This document shows, one piece after another, positions 5,698 to 5,774 of a DNA stretch of 5,774 nt (position 1 is its first letter; each line of letters opens with the position of its first letter). A model generated the notes under the pieces. The model was not told where the DNA came from and searched no databases. It saw only the letters and a program-made list of their open reading frames with translations. The stretch lies in the NCBI GenBank assembly GCA_013003805.1, contig JABDII010000074.1:1-5774 (forward strand), read 5' to 3'. This DNA is from Gemmatimonadales bacterium. Lineage in GTDB: Bacteria; Gemmatimonadota; Gemmatimonadetes; Gemmatimonadales; GWC2-71-9. A program made the position numbers and the translations under genes.

Positions 5698-5774
5698 GGG
5701 AAGAGTGTTGGTGGATTCTATTCCGCCCGCCCGGCGCTGAGCAGGACTGTGCAGTAGCTCCACCACAAGCGGGG

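Noticed and set aside
4969..5757. A 262-codon open frame on the + strand opposite the phosphodiesterase gene
   Set aside because: It is an antisense shadow of a gene with clear catalytic motifs; its own translation shows no domain.
5689..5766. Upstream start of the phosphodiesterase at 5766
   Set aside because: It adds 26 residues in front of a good signal peptide, and ATG 5688 has its own ribosome site.

Overview
The window is GC-rich bacterial DNA, densely packed with genes, with short intergenic gaps (none over 300 bases) and no mobile element, RNA gene or CRISPR array that I can see. Two small proteins have lipoprotein-type signal peptides and one encoded enzyme is a periplasmic-type PBP4, so a diderm bacterium is likely. 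The mix of a DUF4440-type lipoprotein, a lipoprotein-like type I phosphodiesterase and an RskA-like anti-sigma factor would fit a Gemmatimonadota- or Acidobacteriota-like lineage. That placement is inference, not something the sequence proves.

Layout. On the + strand, bases 1-816 hold the C-terminal two thirds of a fold-type I PLP aminotransferase that enters from the left edge. After a 135-base gap come an ECF-type RNA polymerase sigma factor (952-1578) and, overlapping it by four bases (ATGA), its membrane-bound anti-sigma factor (1575-2273). On the - strand, read from the right edge inward, are a type I phosphodiesterase / alkaline-phosphatase-superfamily protein (5688-4786), a DUF4440/SnoaL-like small lipoprotein (4573-4094) and a peptidase S13 D-alanyl-D-alanine carboxypeptidase/endopeptidase of the PBP4/DacB type (3862-2282). 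The dacB-like gene ends 8 bases from the end of the anti-sigma gene, tail to tail.

How they may work together. The sigma/anti-sigma pair is a standard transmembrane signalling module. The anti-sigma has a cytoplasmic zinc-binding anti-sigma domain, one membrane helix and an extracytoplasmic RskA-like domain. The most useful observation is a similar two-part motif, GGAAC-N17-CGT(T/A), upstream of both the sigma operon (820-845, + strand) and the convergent PBP4 gene (3938-3913, - strand). It has the form of an ECF promoter (AAC at -35, CGT at -10). If real, it suggests that the sigma factor regulates itself and the neighbouring cell-wall enzyme, making this a small envelope-stress locus. This rests on two sites found by eye and needs a motif scan or transcript mapping. 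I do not see a clearly new biological system here; the families are all known.
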